This document shows, piece after piece, positions 43,055-54,453 of a stretch of 64,000 bases of DNA; within the stretch, counting starts at the first letter, position 1, and each line of letters starts with the position of its first letter. Where the stretch lies: assembly GCA_021399435.1 (NCBI GenBank), contig JAJTUP010000096.1:62001-126000 (forward strand), written 5' to 3'. The notes under the pieces were generated by a model. That model saw only the letters and a list, made by a program, of their open reading frames with translations. It ran no database searches and had not been told where the DNA came from. The translations under genes and the position numbers were made by a program. Source of the stretch: Diaporthe sp. PMI_573 (Eukaryota; Ascomycota; Sordariomycetes; Diaporthales; Diaporthaceae).

Positions 43055-45101
43055 GTCTGCAGGGTTTGTGATCTGGATATTGGGATCTTGTATGGAATAG
43101 ATGGAAAATAGATGACTGTTCGAAGACGTGCGGTGTGGGGATATGGAGAGACGAGGCTGGAGAGAGAAAGTGAGTGAGCTGCCGGCCTCTGCTGAACCTA
43201 AAAACGCCCAGCGGAACCGTGTCAAAACCTCATCTTGGCCAAGTGTTCTCTCTCCACTGGCATGGCGGTAGGAGGAGGGATTAAGTACTTGCCTAGAGCA
43301 TCATACTAGCACTGCGGGCCATCCCCAGGCCAAGTCATGAACCGCGAGGCTGCCAGGAGGTTAGCATCTTCGGGCTAATGAGCTGAACTTGCATTTCAGC
43401 CTATCATTATGGCGCGCTGTATTGATGCCCAACCCCGACAAGACAGAACATGAGTGACGAATTTGTGCGTCTTGCGGCGGATAGTAGACACGTACGTGTA
43501 CACAGGCACTGTTGGTGCATGGGAGGGTCCGCACGGGACTGAATGAGTGGGTTTGATTGCCTGAGTTGTAAAACTAAGGTGGGAAGAGGCGCGCCGATTA
43601 TTAGCAATATTAGCAGTGCCAACCCAGTGGAATCTGTTCCCAAAAGAAGCTGAGAGCAGTCCGTGGGGGTGCTCAGGGAAATGGCCTATAGAGAAATTGC
43701 TTGGCACAACGTCTCCTCGATCTAGCAGTCATATTTCGTAAACTATAACAAGGGCTTGTGGGCAAAGATTGGATAGCTTAGCCTAGATTGCATGTAACTG
43801 AGTTGCGCCGCCGTCACTGCCCGCCGTCCCGATTCCAAACCACCAGAGCGGGTCCCGGGCAAGTACGTCGACGTCTGGCAGCTTCGGGGAAGCTTTGATC
43901 CCATCCGGGGACCAAATGTGGCATGTCTTGGACATCCAACGGCCAAACTCCACTGCGGCCTGCCCCGCCGCTGTCCGATCCCGCCGAGGCCGCCACAATA
44001 TCTAGTCCGGACGACGATCTGATGACCCGCCTCTCCCCATTCGCCGGTGGAGCCCTGTCAACGCTGACGTGGACGCACCGCTCGACTGTCAGGTGGACCG
44101 AGACCAGACAAAAACATCCCGGTGCTGTGGCGTCCTATGCTGGCCAAACGACTCTCGAAAAAGCAACGCCGCTGCCGGGGTAGCCGCCTCTGCCAGCCCG
44201 TCGCCCGGAAGGATCCCCGGGCTCCGGCGCCATCCTCAGATACGGTCTACGGATGCCTGCCCCCCGCGACGATTTGTCGGTGCATAGCTTGAGGCAGCTA
44301 AGGCTGGTCCACACTCTCTCATGCCTATTCCATTCCGAAGCCGGCGAGAGCGTGGCGAGCGCGCCAGGTTGGAATGAATATATCGGACCGGGTGCCTGGA
44401 TCCTGTCGGTACCGTACCAACTTTTGTCAGACTGGCAAAAGGAAATCCAATTGCACCCCAGCACAAGTGGCTTATATAATCTGATAACTTTTGTTCGAGA
44501 TGAGGGATTTCTAAAGGTTACACCAGCCAATAGAGTCGGGAGGGGCCGAAGTCCTTGTGTAACCCTAGCATTGACTGCATCGCGCCGACGAAGTAGAAAG
44601 ACAATTCTGCGCGACGCCATCTGATAGCTACGTAATTTTAGCGTTGCAGCCCAATTGCCACGATCTGCATCCATACCTGAGAATGCGCGGCGCTCTTGGC
44701 GTGAGGCTGACTCTTGGCCATGCAGCGGCATTCACACTGCAACCAGCCTGCGCAGGGCATCAAGTTGTAACCTCGTCGCACCGAACTCCGCCTTTCGGCA
44801 GGGCAGGTTGCCTCACCTTCCTGGATGTGTGCGGTTAAGTCAGCATTCGAGTTCACAGCCCGGGCTGCAGGGACACAAGGAACCCGACTTCTTGCCGCTC
44901 TTCTTTCAGGGAGCACATCACAGACAATCGTTGCGAGACAAACCAGTGTTGGACTCTCCGGTTGCGAGCAACAAGTCAGGAAACTCATAGGAAACAGCAC
45001 AGCGAAGCCTCGTAACTCAAGGTATTACAGCACAATCCAGTCTCCGAGCACTCTCAGCAACCAGACGGGGATTAACTGCCCTGCCAGCAGACCGACTCAA
45101 G
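43055..45101. other. Stretch without a supported gene
   Basis: About 2 kb upstream of both the fasciclin gene and the 608-residue gene. Several open frames at 43740-44730 overlap on both strands (GC-rich DNA), and none has a recognised motif. Confidence 0.4.
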
Positions 45102-46928
45102 ATGGCCGACGTCTACACGCCACCTCCCGACCTTTCCTACCTTCTGGTAACCCCCTTTTCCATGCCGAGCGACAGAGGGGACAGATGGGCGGTATCCTTT
45201 ACCGGCAACAATGCTACACTCTTAGCGGCAGCTCTCTCCGTCATCATAACCGTATCAATTTTCTGTCTCTGGAACCTTATCTGTTTTGTGGCCATGTTTT
45301 TCGATGGCAACGCCACACGGCGCAGATACGTCGCACTGGTTACGCTGTGGAATTCCAACGACCCCTGGTTTGCCTTCAAGGAGTTGCTGTCTTACACTTT
45401 TCAATGCGCTCCTAAGTCTGGCGCTCCTGAAAGTGATTTCTTGTACGGCCTTACGTTCTGTATCATAGCCCTTGCTGTGTTTGGGGGAAGCATAGCAATG
45501 GGTGTCATCGGGCCCTCGCTCGTGCAGATTGGCAATGTTGCCCCGGTACGGCCGACCAGTCTTTTCTATCCAGAGACTCCAGCTCAAGACGACCCAGTCC
45601 AGCAACTCCAGGACTTTGGGCTCCGAGCTCCTGCAGTCATGCGCGCTCTGGGCAGTGTGGAAGCCGCCAAGGTTACGTTGCGCTCGAGAGTCTTAGTCGA
45701 AGAGACAAACTACCCGAATAGGGAGAACGGCGATCGCGTCATCGGTCTGACGTACAGTTACTCCCTCTCTGGAGTGGACCTTGGCCTCCAGGGAGGAACC
45801 GACCTCGCGTTAGTGGTGGAGGGCTCCTGCATAACCGAATACGGGTGGTGGTTCGAGAGCCCTGAGGAAGACGAAATGGACCTGTACCATTTATGGAAGA
45901 ATGCTAATCAGTCTGCTTGGGTGCTCCTCAACTTTTACGACACCCAGCATGCTCCGCAGGCAAGTTTCTACCTGCATTCGCAAGCCGAGGACCAGATATT
46001 CAGAGACTCCAACGTTTCCTATGCCGTTACCGTCAGTTCTGCCCATCGATCAAGTATCAGCCAGGGAAGCGACCCTTGGTATGCGACAGAAGACCGAGAT
46101 CAGCCCGACGAACGATTCAATGCCAGATTCTGGATGAAGAGCCAAAGACCAATCCTCTCTTGTTGGGAGCAAGACAAGTGGAGCTACGGGACGCAGAGTG
46201 TCAGCTCCGTCTTTGAGCTGAAGAATATACCTGGTATGAAGATACCAAAGGTCTTGCTCGAAGTGCTAGAGACCACCTTCGGCGGTGGCCCGATGATTGT
46301 CAGGCTTGGCAACGCTAGTGGCGACTCGGCACTCAGGTCCCGGACCACGAGCCCCAACGGCGTCATTGACGCGCAGGCATCCAGCATACACGATGACATG
46401 GAGCGCCTCATCCTGGGCAGCTTCGTGGCGTCGAGGAACCTCTTCAGTGACGCCACCATGTTTGGCCAATCCGAGCGCTACGGCAACGTCTTTACGGGCC
46501 CCAACGGGCAGCCGGCGGACGGCGCTGGGAACTTTGTTGTGTCAAGCCCGGACATTCAAACGTTCTCCCTGACTGGAATCGTCACCCTTGCAGCAATTTT
46601 GGCCGCTCTGATCCTAGCAAATTGTGTGCTTTGGCTGTTAGTTCACGGAAACAGCAGCAGCGCACAAAACAAGTGGACTCGCTTCCACGTGTTGACGGCG
46701 GTCCAACTATTCCGTTGCGTGTATGAATCTGATGCAGATACATCTGATCAGTGGAGTTGTGGCATGCTACTCCCCACTAAGTCCGGCAAGAACTCGTTCC
46801 GGTTGGCTGCATGCCCAGAGAAAAAGAACAAGAACAAGTGTAAGGGGCATATCAACAAGGACCCAAATGCAAGTACCGATGGCACGGCGGGATTGACGAC
46901 CACACTCAATACTACCCCTATTCCCTAA
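45102..46928 (+). CDS. Fungal membrane protein with large extracellular region, unrecognised
   Basis: This is an intact single-exon gene of 608 residues starting at the ATG at 45102. Three strong membrane spans lie at about residues 39-67, 113-137 and 491-514. Between spans 2 and 3 is a 350-residue domain with N-glycosylation sites (NQS, NVS, NAS) and Cys residues in GSCITEYGWW and ILSCWEQDKW, which suggests an extracellular or lumenal side. The C-terminal 90 residues are basic and Cys-containing (KKNKNKCKGH) and should face the cytosol. The layout is common among orphan plasma-membrane proteins in filamentous ascomycetes. No enzyme motif was found and its role is unknown. Confidence 0.8.
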   Translation: MADVYTPPPDLSYLLVTPFSMPSDRGDRWAVSFTGNNATLLAAALSVIITVSIFCLWNLICFVAMFFDGNATRRRYVALVTLWNSNDPWFAFKELLSYTFQCAPKSGAPESDFLYGLTFCIIALAVFGGSIAMGVIGPSLVQIGNVAPVRPTSLFYPETPAQDDPVQQLQDFGLRAPAVMRALGSVEAAKVTLRSRVLVEETNYPNRENGDRVIGLTYSYSLSGVDLGLQGGTDLALVVEGSCITEYGWWFESPEEDEMDLYHLWKNANQSAWVLLNFYDTQHAPQASFYLHSQAEDQIFRDSNVSYAVTVSSAHRSSISQGSDPWYATEDRDQPDERFNARFWMKSQRPILSCWEQDKWSYGTQSVSSVFELKNIPGMKIPKVLLEVLETTFGGGPMIVRLGNASGDSALRSRTTSPNGVIDAQASSIHDDMERLILGSFVASRNLFSDATMFGQSERYGNVFTGPNGQPADGAGNFVVSSPDIQTFSLTGIVTLAAILAALILANCVLWLLVHGNSSSAQNKWTRFHVLTAVQLFRCVYESDADTSDQWSCGMLLPTKSGKNSFRLAACPEKKNKNKCKGHINKDPNASTDGTAGLTTTLNTTPIP

Positions 46929-47034
46929 CCAATTATTCCCGTTCCTTTTCACCCGGGAAGGTATGAACTGCCTAGAGGCTCTATTTCAATGTCGGTAAGG
47001 ATGAGCGAGCTGGACTGGTCGTTGGTATTGGGCT

Positions 47035-47590
47035 GCGTTACTTGACACGTCTACTTGGTCTTTCCGTCTCTCTTTTGCTCCCCTTCTGGAGGTCAAACAA
47101 CTTTTATCTCAGGCATATTTTGGTACTGCGCTTTCTCGCCCGTTTCACCAGGCATTTCTGTTGCCTACCATGGAACCACCAGTATGTAATAGCTTATTTG
47201 CGATTACTCCACAAACCCTCTCCCAATTGAACTCAATATATGTGAGACAGCTAGCGCCAAACCGCGCCTGAATCAGCTCTGGAAGCAGCATAAAGAGCCA
47301 CGGCTGCAGCGAGCTGCGTTACTAGACACAAACAGCGACAGAAACAGCGTTACTGGACACGAATAAATACCTGGCAAGGCACGATGCATACCCGTAGGCC
47401 GGGTTCCTGGACACCATGCATGGGCCTGTGCCGTTGAGCCGCGTTACTGGACACCATGTATGCTTGTGGGCAAGGTTACCAGACACCGATGGCGGCCTAT
47501 TGGGCCGACCTCCTGTTACTGGAATCAAACCGTGCCCTTGGCAGTGAGTCTAGTAACGGCGGATGCCGTCTAAGCTATTACTGGAATCAA
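47035..47590 (+). repeat. Irregularly spaced GCGTTACTGGACAC-type motif
   Basis: Variants of this 14-mer occur about eight times on the same strand: near 47035, 47316, 47347, 47403, 47441, 47474, 47513 and 47576. Spacing ranges from 30 to 70 bases after the first gap. The last two copies read TTACTGGAATC. Confidence 0.6.
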
Positions 47591-48009
47591 CAGGAGATCG
47601 GTCCCTGGCGGGCCCTCCAATGCCTTTTCGGAACAAGCTTGAGAGCTTGAGAAGCAAGGCGCTTGCCTTGTGAAAGAATAGAAGCAAAGAATGCAAACAT
47701 TTATCTTGTAAAGCCCTGAGTAGGTATCGCGTAGGAGCCTTGGGTCATAGGCAGTTGCAGGTGTCCTTGCAGGTGCCTGTTTGAAAGGGAAAGTGGGAAG
47801 AAGAGAGACTGTGGTCGGAGGTGCCAGGCACTGGCTTTAAGAAGATTAGAAATAAGGGTGTGGAACGCATGTTCACCATTTTCTATCTACAGGAGTGAAG
47901 ACCCCTTATTATATATTTAGTCCTCTTTGCATACATGGGCAACCTGTATAACATGTTAAGAAATCCCTTAACATGTTAAACACAACAAGATAAGAAAAAA
48001 TACAGATTA

Positions 48010-48047
48010 CAGGATAACAGGATAAGATAACAGGATAACAGGATAAG
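48010..48047. repeat. GGATAACA short tandem repeat
   Basis: ACAGGATAACAGGATAAGATA and similar units repeat four to five times next to the 3' end of the hAT relic. Confidence 0.75.
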
Positions 48048-48111
48048 GAACACGATAGTGGGCCAATGAGGCGACGAAATCAAACAATTAATTTAACGAC
48101 TCTATTCTATA

Positions 48112-49877
48112 TCAATCAATATCCTCCCTGTCTTCTAAATCGTCATCTGAATCAGTAAGATCATCTTTTAATGCGGAAAATATCATCGGTAACCCAAATC
48201 CACCGCGGGATGTAGGTATGATATGACCTTCGCGCAACCAGCTGCCTATACACTCTACCTTCTCAATGTTTGCACATTTAATCCGCAACCTATCCCATGA
48301 GCATGTCCTGCGGGCCCCAGAGAAGGCTCTCTCCGGCTCGGACGACTCTGGTGAGATGGAGAGTATCGCGATGGCCATGCGGCTAAGTCGTGGATATCTT
48401 CTCCGCTGCTCAGATGCGCACCACCATTGAAGCGGCGTAGAATCGATCTCTATCGGTTGAGCGGTAATAAAGGTCATGAAATCATCCTCACAACGCAATC
48501 CGGCGGTCTTTACCTTCATATTCCTTGCCAACTGAGCTAGTTTATTAGTCTCATGTTCCACAAAGTCTGGGACAGCGCTCGGAGCGGCCGGAGGCTTAGT
48601 AGGGAGCTCAATATTGTATTCTTCCTCCCAAATCGCTTGTGCTCCGCCAATTGCGTTGTCGTACCACTCATCCGGCCAGTTCTGCTTAATGTAGGCGTCT
48701 CATTTCGAAGGGTCGAGAAGGAGAGCGGCGGAATAAACGGGAACGTCCTCAGTCATGGTGTAGTATTTATTCATAATGAACCAGCCCATATCGATGGCAT
48801 GTAGCATGCGCTCATCGCGTGTCTCGGGTGCGCTGTAGTGCCGCTATAATTGTATTAGCATCTATCTTAGCCGTTGAGACCAGCGATGAGATGTCCTCGC
48901 TACCTCGCAATGAAATGGCTCACCTTCTCGTTTTCATAATGAGAAAGAAGGCAGTCCATTAGAAATAATGGCTGTGAAAGGGATGCTTTATTGCCCTCAG
49001 CGCACAATGTGGCTCCATCAAAGGGTTGGAGATTCTCTTTCAATCGACGTGCTATTGACTCCAGACATGTGTCGTTTGACGTAGCGTTATCTCCGGTGTG
49101 ATAGCCGAGTTTTGACATGATTCCGAACGTCTCGAGAATACTCATGATGAGATCAGCTTGCCGCTCTCCAGAGTGGTTGTCGCGACATTCCGGCAGTCCT
49201 AGAAGCGCCTTCTGCAGCTGATAATCCTGATCAACCCATTGAGCACAAACAGCCAGTAGAGCATGGCGATGTGGCGATGTCCAGAGATCGGTGGAGATAT
49301 GAATAGGCCAAGACGCGATTGCTAGTTTGCCTTTGATCTGATCTCTATAGAATACGTGATTTTCCGCAATGTGACGCATGGCCTGGCGCCTGGAGGTGAT
49401 TAATTGATCACCGATGGTCGGATTGCATGCCAAAGCGAGATCCTTCAACTCGTTCCATTCAACGGCTGAAAAAGGAGCTCTCCGCCGTGTGAGCAGCCCT
49501 ATAACAGCTTCATTATATGCCTGCCGATTGAAAGCCTGCCGAAGACTATCAGGTGTAGGGATAGATGCAAACATGGCGGTTAATGAGCGTTGATTCGACG
49601 ATATCGGCGAAGGCGGCGGCGGCGGTCGAAGCTGTGCAGCATGGCGGTTTTTGATATGCTGTACAGCTGTTGCTCGATGCCCATGACTCCATTTAGGGCA
49701 TAATCGGCACACATAAAGCACAGTGCCTTTGGTCTTTCGTTTGCGGCCGGCGGTAAGCGGTTTATTCTTATCTGGATACTGCCGATCCATAATAGAAAAG
49801 AAGTTTGAAGGCAATTGATCAGATGTTTGAGAATTAGAGTCGCCGATCGACGATAAAATATCGCTTTCTGAAGCCAT
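48112..49877 (-). mobile_element. hAT transposon relic, internally deleted
   Basis: An ATG at 49877 starts a 325-codon frame with a BED zinc finger (YVCRLCPKW, then HIKNRHA) and the hAT core start (HISTDLWTSPHRHAL, KLGYHTGDNATSND). After ARRLKEN the sequence jumps to LQPFDGATLCAEGNKASLSQ, so roughly 150-200 central residues seen in relatives are missing. A small intron from about 48903 restores the frame to SAPETRDERMLHAID. A TGA at 48700-48702 interrupts DPSK-DAYI. The dimerisation domain ends the protein (SSEPERAFSGARRT). Terminal repeats were not identified. The copy cannot encode working transposase. Confidence 0.88.
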
Positions 49878-50304
49878 AATGATGGGTATGAGATGAAAAC
49901 TATCTTAATACGAAAATTTTCCGGTATTTGTGATGTCTGGGCCGATAAAAAGCTGTCACATTCGGGGATGAATTGGTTGTCATAGAAGCTCTCGGTTCTC
50001 TATCTAATGAGTGGAAAATAGGTCGGTTTCTTATACCTAGGGTGAAGGGCCTCCGGGACCGTTATGTTGAAGAACTTGCTTTTTGGGAAAGATAGGTGAC
50101 GATTAGAAATATTCAGACTGGATCCTAATCTGTAAAGTGAATCACTTAGCCGCCCTCCTCGAAGATGTATGGTTCCCGAACCTCGGGTTTCAAAATCAGA
50201 AGTGGGCGCAGTGAAGTTGACAGCGAGTTCCTAGCCAAGTAATGGTTCTTGTTTTTGACGGATTCGAGGCAGCAATAGCCCATCCTCATGTGACTGGAAA
50301 CGTG
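49878..50304. other. Intergenic, no gene seen
   Basis: About 430 AT-rich bases between the hAT start codon and the PKS ketoreductase fragment. The outer hAT end should lie here but was not recognised. Confidence 0.4.
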
Positions 50305-50973
50305 GCCTCCCGTGCGAGGGATTGTCCATGGGTCTATGGTACTTAAGGTATGTCCCCCACCCCACCCAAATCAAGTCGGAAAGACACGAGCGTAGGCTGA
50401 TTGACATGTTCGCAGGATGTTCTTTTCGAAAAGATGACATTCTCGGACTATATGTCAGTCATCGAGTCCAAGGTGCAAGGTGCATGGAACCTCCATCATG
50501 CCACAGCCGGAACACCAATGGACTTCTTCGTCGTCATCTCATCGACAGCCGGCATTGTTGGTAACCGAGGCCAAGCAGCTTACGCTGCAGCAAACACATT
50601 CTTGGACAGCTTCGTCCAGTACCGCCTGTCACAAGGGCTGCCCGCCGTCTCCTTGGACCTGACTGCCGTTGCGGACGCGGGCTACCTAGCCGAAGCAGGA
50701 ACCGGTGAAAGCGACAGGGCCGACAGAGCAGCCGAGGTTGCCAGAAACCTGGGCGCCGAAAGCACCATGTACGAGGCCGAGGTCCTTGCCCTCCTGGGTG
50801 CAGCCATAGAAGGCCGCACCTCAGGGTGCAACCACCAAGTTGTGACGGGCATGCGGATCCCCCCAGACAGGACCAAGCTGCCCTTCTGGACCACAGACGC
50901 CAAGTTCAAGCGCCTCCGCGAGGAACAAAGAGTAGTAACTTTGGAAGATACTTCGAAATTATTAAATGTATAA
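50305..50973 (+). pseudogene. Reducing PKS ketoreductase-domain fragment
   Basis: Exon sequence RGIVHGSMVLK is joined by a 68-bp intron (50348-50415) to DVLFEKMTFSDYM. It continues through the ketoreductase active region: VISSTAGIVGNRGQAAYAAA carries the catalytic Ser and Tyr. The post-KR linker (TMYEAEVLALLGAAIEGR) follows. The NADPH-binding GGxGG start is missing. The acyl carrier protein that should follow is replaced by a short tail ending in a stop at 50973. Homology begins abruptly at about 50305. It belongs to reducing PKSs, a different class from the acyltransferase fragment 10 kb upstream, so the two are not one broken gene. Confidence 0.85.
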
Positions 50974-51056
50974 TTAGGTAATAGGGCAACCTTTCTATAT
51001 GTCGAGCTGATTTCAATAAATAACATGAAAACCCTCTCACCGAACATCCCGGAAGA

Positions 51057-52230
51057 TCAAGTGGCTGAAGCATCCAGCCGCACCTCCAACGTTACCCTGT
51101 CGGCGGTCACCGTCATAATGGCCGCCACGCCGTGCTCGGATGCAAGGTCCAGCATGCCGTTCATCAAGCGCTCCGCGAACACCCCAACCACATCCACCCC
51201 CACCCCTGCTGGCAGCTCGAGGCTGCTGCTGCTCCTGGCCTCCTCTTCTCCTTGCTGTTCTTCCCCCCTGCGACTCTTGCTGGCCCGCGGCTCGTCGCTT
51301 GTTCCCGCCACCTTGCGCCGGCGCTTGTTGCTGGCGCCGGCGTCTTGGCTCCTGTCATTGACCCCGTGCGACCCGCATGCGCGCATTGCAGCCTGCTTCT
51401 GCTCCTTCCCACCGCCGTCCTCCGATCCTCGGCTTTTGTGTAGCTGTGACCCACCGGGCGGCGGGATCTGCGGCCTTCCTTCCACCTCTTGGGCCGCTTT
51501 CTGGGCTGGTTCCTCCACCCTCGGGACTTCCCGCCCCGCAGTGTTGGTTCCCTCCGCGGCGACGAGTGTTCGTGTGTCGTCGTGTTGTCGTCCATGCCCG
51601 GGACTTAAAGACTGCTGGCCCTCGGCACGGTCCGCCGTCCGGGCTGCCTCCTCCCCTTCTACTGCCTGCGTTTCTTGGTTTGGTCCTTGTGTGTCCGGGA
51701 GCTGGGTTAAGGCCTTGCTGAAGCTGACGAGTTTGATGGAGTAGGACTCGTCGCCGGTGAGCATGGATGCGGGGACCGACTCCTGAGTAGGAACGGGAAA
51801 CATCTGCGAGGCCCACGGCGTGTTGCCGGCCATCTTGCTGCGCGCAACCTGCGTGTGGGTGTACCTATTCTCGTGGTCCGCCTCATTCTCCTCACCGTGG
51901 TCCCTGGTTTCGGCGTGTCAATGGCTTGTTTCGGCACAAGGGGATGGAGACAGCTTACCTCCACTCGTCCTCCTGCCCACGGACTGCGCGGCGCGGGGGC
52001 GAGCTTATGGTACGTATGGCACGGCCGGCCGTCCATAGATCGTCGTTTGGGCAAATGGATACATCGCCGTCCTCGTCCTTCATCACCTGGCTCTGGGTCT
52101 CGTGTGCTTCCCTCCCCCAAGACTCGTAGTCTTCGCTCGGGGTGCTCACTTGGGAGTCCCCAATTTCTATGATGCTGCTGTTATTGGCAGCGATTGCCAT
52201 TGCGGCGGGATTATGTGTTGGTGGGGACAT
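51057..52230 (-). CDS. Two-exon hypothetical protein, charged and low complexity
   Basis: Exon 52230-51959 (MSPPTHNPAAMAIAAN) joins exon 51837-51057 across a 121-bp intron in correct phase, giving 350 residues. The acidic N-terminal half (EIGDSQVSTPSEDYES) leads to DEWSKMAGNTPWASQMFPV. A motif-like segment follows (SYSIKLVSFSKALTQL). A long Glu, Gln and Gly-rich disordered region contains a basic cluster (NKRRRKVAG) that could be a nuclear signal. The last 45 residues form a compact helical and strand block (GVFAERLMNGMLDLASEHG). I do not recognise the family. The position among relics and the bias in composition mean it could derive from a repeat, but no stop or frameshift is seen. Confidence 0.6.
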
Positions 52231-53151
52231 GAAATGCGAGGCAGAGGGGACGGACGCTTTGGAGCTTGGGGGCAGGGTGGGGTGCTGCTGGTAAATTTAT
52301 ACCCAAGCACCAGCAGTGCCTTCAGCAGCTCAGCGCTTCCCGATGACGACTGGACCAAGGTCTCGGATCTTGCTGAGCGCAGGCGGATACAGAACGGGAT
52401 TCCCTAATGCAACTTCAACCGTGAGAGCGCTACCCAAGAGTTGGATCAGCAGATAAAGCAGCACATCAGTTGGTCTTGCTGCGAGCGTGGCCGGTCTGCA
52501 CATGTACAAACCTAAATATCTAACCCGCCAGGCCCGCCAGGCCCGCCACGGCCAAGGGAGAAAGCCACGGATTACCCTCTTCTTCCGGATCGAAGGTGGT
52601 CTTTGAGCAGGGTGAGCAGCGAAGGGACGTGGACACACACAACATGTCTCTAACCAAGTCTTTCCTTGCGTCATCCCCAGTGCTGGCCTGGCTTGTTCGA
52701 TGGCACCTCCCTTCATTCTAATTTCTTGTAACTTATTACGCGTATTTAGTCGACGTGTCCCTTTCCTGTAAACGATGGACAGGTAGTAGAAGTATTACAG
52801 GCCATCATACTTTGCTTAGGCTATATAGAACCGAATCTTTTTAAAGACCTCAAAATCGAGTGGAAAAGGTTCTGCGGTATTCACGAGGAAAGAGTTGGGA
52901 GAAGAGCATAGACTGGGTGATCCCACTGGTCTCGGCCCTTTCAACCACAGGATGTTTGTCATTTGTAATGTCGTTCCGTATCTCCTTTCTAATGACACCC
53001 TTCGGTGAAAGAAGGCTTTCCGGCCCAGCAGACTCACAACCTCATATCCCGACGGCTGGCCTTGTCGTTAAGCTGGCATAGTGGGCATGGAGCCTTAGTC
53101 CATTGTTCAGCCTAGAATCTATCTGCAACGGGGATTGAAAGCAGCCGTTTT
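52231..53151. other. Intergenic, no gene seen
   Basis: About 920 bases with only short unassigned frames. Confidence 0.45.
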
Positions 53152-54285
53152 GTGCAGATTAATGTATTGGGCAGTGATGGTGCGTTGGTGCGAAGAGAAC
53201 ACAGCACTCGCCTCTCCCATCTCGTTCCGACATCCTTGATACAAAAGCCCTCACGATATCGTCTTCTACCTGCCACAACTAGACCGCAGCCAGAAGCCGA
53301 TCGACACTGCCTTACACCCAGATCCAACAATAAAGGAAGGCGGAGCCCGGAGTCGGCACCGACGCTGGACACTGGCGAGGAGGGAGTAGCTGGCGTCCAC
53401 TACCGCACTGCGCTTGTGGCATGCCAGATCGTCGCAGACAATTCCTTCGACGGATATCTTGCTACCGATCGGGATGGGCTAAAAAATGTGATCGCACCAC
53501 CGGATTCCACCCTGACAGAAGACACATACTGGTTCATTGCCAGCCGACCCCACGACAACAGCCATACAGATGGGCGTGATGTATACGCTGTTACACCGAG
53601 ATTCGAAGATTGGGCATTCCCACACGATCGCTTCGCGGCGTTGGGATGGCTCAAGGCACCAACGACCACTACCTTCGCAGCCTCCGAGTCACCGATATCA
53701 AGTTCAACCACCACGATACCCCTTGGACCACCTCCCCCGCCTCCTACCGGCCGCCGCCGCTACCTCATCTCCAACACATCATATGCCCTCCACCGATGCC
53801 ATATCATCCCTTCGGGCCAGGCTTCGGCCCAAACGCAATGGTTCGCAGCTAATGTCATGGTCAACTACGCGCGTGGCAACAAGCTGATCGACAATGAGGG
53901 AAATATTGTACATATGCAGCACAATCTGCATTCCGTCTGGGATGACAACATCTTCGCGCTGGTGCCCAAGGAGGACGTCTGGACAGTTCACGTCCTCACC
54001 ACGCCAAGCTATCCTATCTTGGAATTTGCAGACGTGTGGCACAACATATCACTGCGAAAGGGTGCTCTAGATGGCCAGTCGGAGGCATATCTGTTTGCCA
54101 AGTTTGCACAGGCCATATTCATGCTGCTGAAGCCGTTCATAGCATATTCCGCCGTGAATAGATACGTGGCAAGGCTACAGGTTCAGGCTGGTGAGGTGCA
54201 GGGTGGATACGAGGTGAAGAGGGAATGGGTGTCTAGCAACTTTGGACGCTGTGCCCGTAGCTGCGCTCTTCGCATACATCTATGA
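53152..54285 (+). CDS. HNH-endonuclease-like fungal protein, ends uncertain
   Basis: The frame is open for 377 codons. Its centre holds a fungal HNH-type domain: YALHRCHIIPSG, QWFAANVMVNYARGNKLID, NLHSVWDDNIFALVPKED. The His in RCHIIP and the Asn/His pair in HNLH would be the metal and active-site residues. Such domains occur in many uncharacterised fungal proteins, sometimes near mobile DNA. No ATG lies near the left end of the frame (it opens at a GTG), so an upstream exon is likely missing or undetected. The last 17 codons (SSNFGRCARSC) look like read-through. The frame itself is unbroken; whether it is expressed is uncertain. Confidence 0.65.
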   Translation: MQINVLGSDGALVRREHSTRLSHLVPTSLIQKPSRYRLLPATTRPQPEADRHCLTPRSNNKGRRSPESAPTLDTGEEGVAGVHYRTALVACQIVADNSFDGYLATDRDGLKNVIAPPDSTLTEDTYWFIASRPHDNSHTDGRDVYAVTPRFEDWAFPHDRFAALGWLKAPTTTTFAASESPISSSTTTIPLGPPPPPPTGRRRYLISNTSYALHRCHIIPSGQASAQTQWFAANVMVNYARGNKLIDNEGNIVHMQHNLHSVWDDNIFALVPKEDVWTVHVLTTPSYPILEFADVWHNISLRKGALDGQSEAYLFAKFAQAIFMLLKPFIAYSAVNRYVARLQVQAGEVQGGYEVKREWVSSNFGRCARSCALRIHL

Positions 54286-54453
54286 CGAGGAGCATGGAAG
54301 CAGCCAGCCCTTCTTCAAGGGCTTCGCACTGTTCTCGGCTCAAAGTGCTGTTATTGCTGGCACCATGGATTGCATGAGGCAACGAACTCCTTGCCAAGCT
54401 CCGGCAAACCAGAGGCGACGGAGCACTGGCCATGAGGCGAAGGTTGGTCTCAA

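Larger units (their letters stand above)
46929..48111. other. Intergenic with degenerate repeats
   Basis: About 1.2 kb. It holds the dispersed GCGTTACTGGACAC-type motifs (47035-47590) and a short GGATAACA repeat (48010-48047). No gene is supported. Confidence 0.5.

Noticed and set aside
44135..44731. Minus-strand frame of 198 codons
   Set aside because: GC-rich DNA is open on both strands here; no motif, start context or splice support was found.
39373..50973. A polyketide gene cluster
   Set aside because: The two PKS pieces are of different classes, both truncated, with no tailoring genes between them; neither can be functional.
51025..51744. Plus-strand frames opposite the two-exon gene
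   Set aside because: They are antisense shadows of a low-complexity coding region with a consistent minus-strand splice structure.
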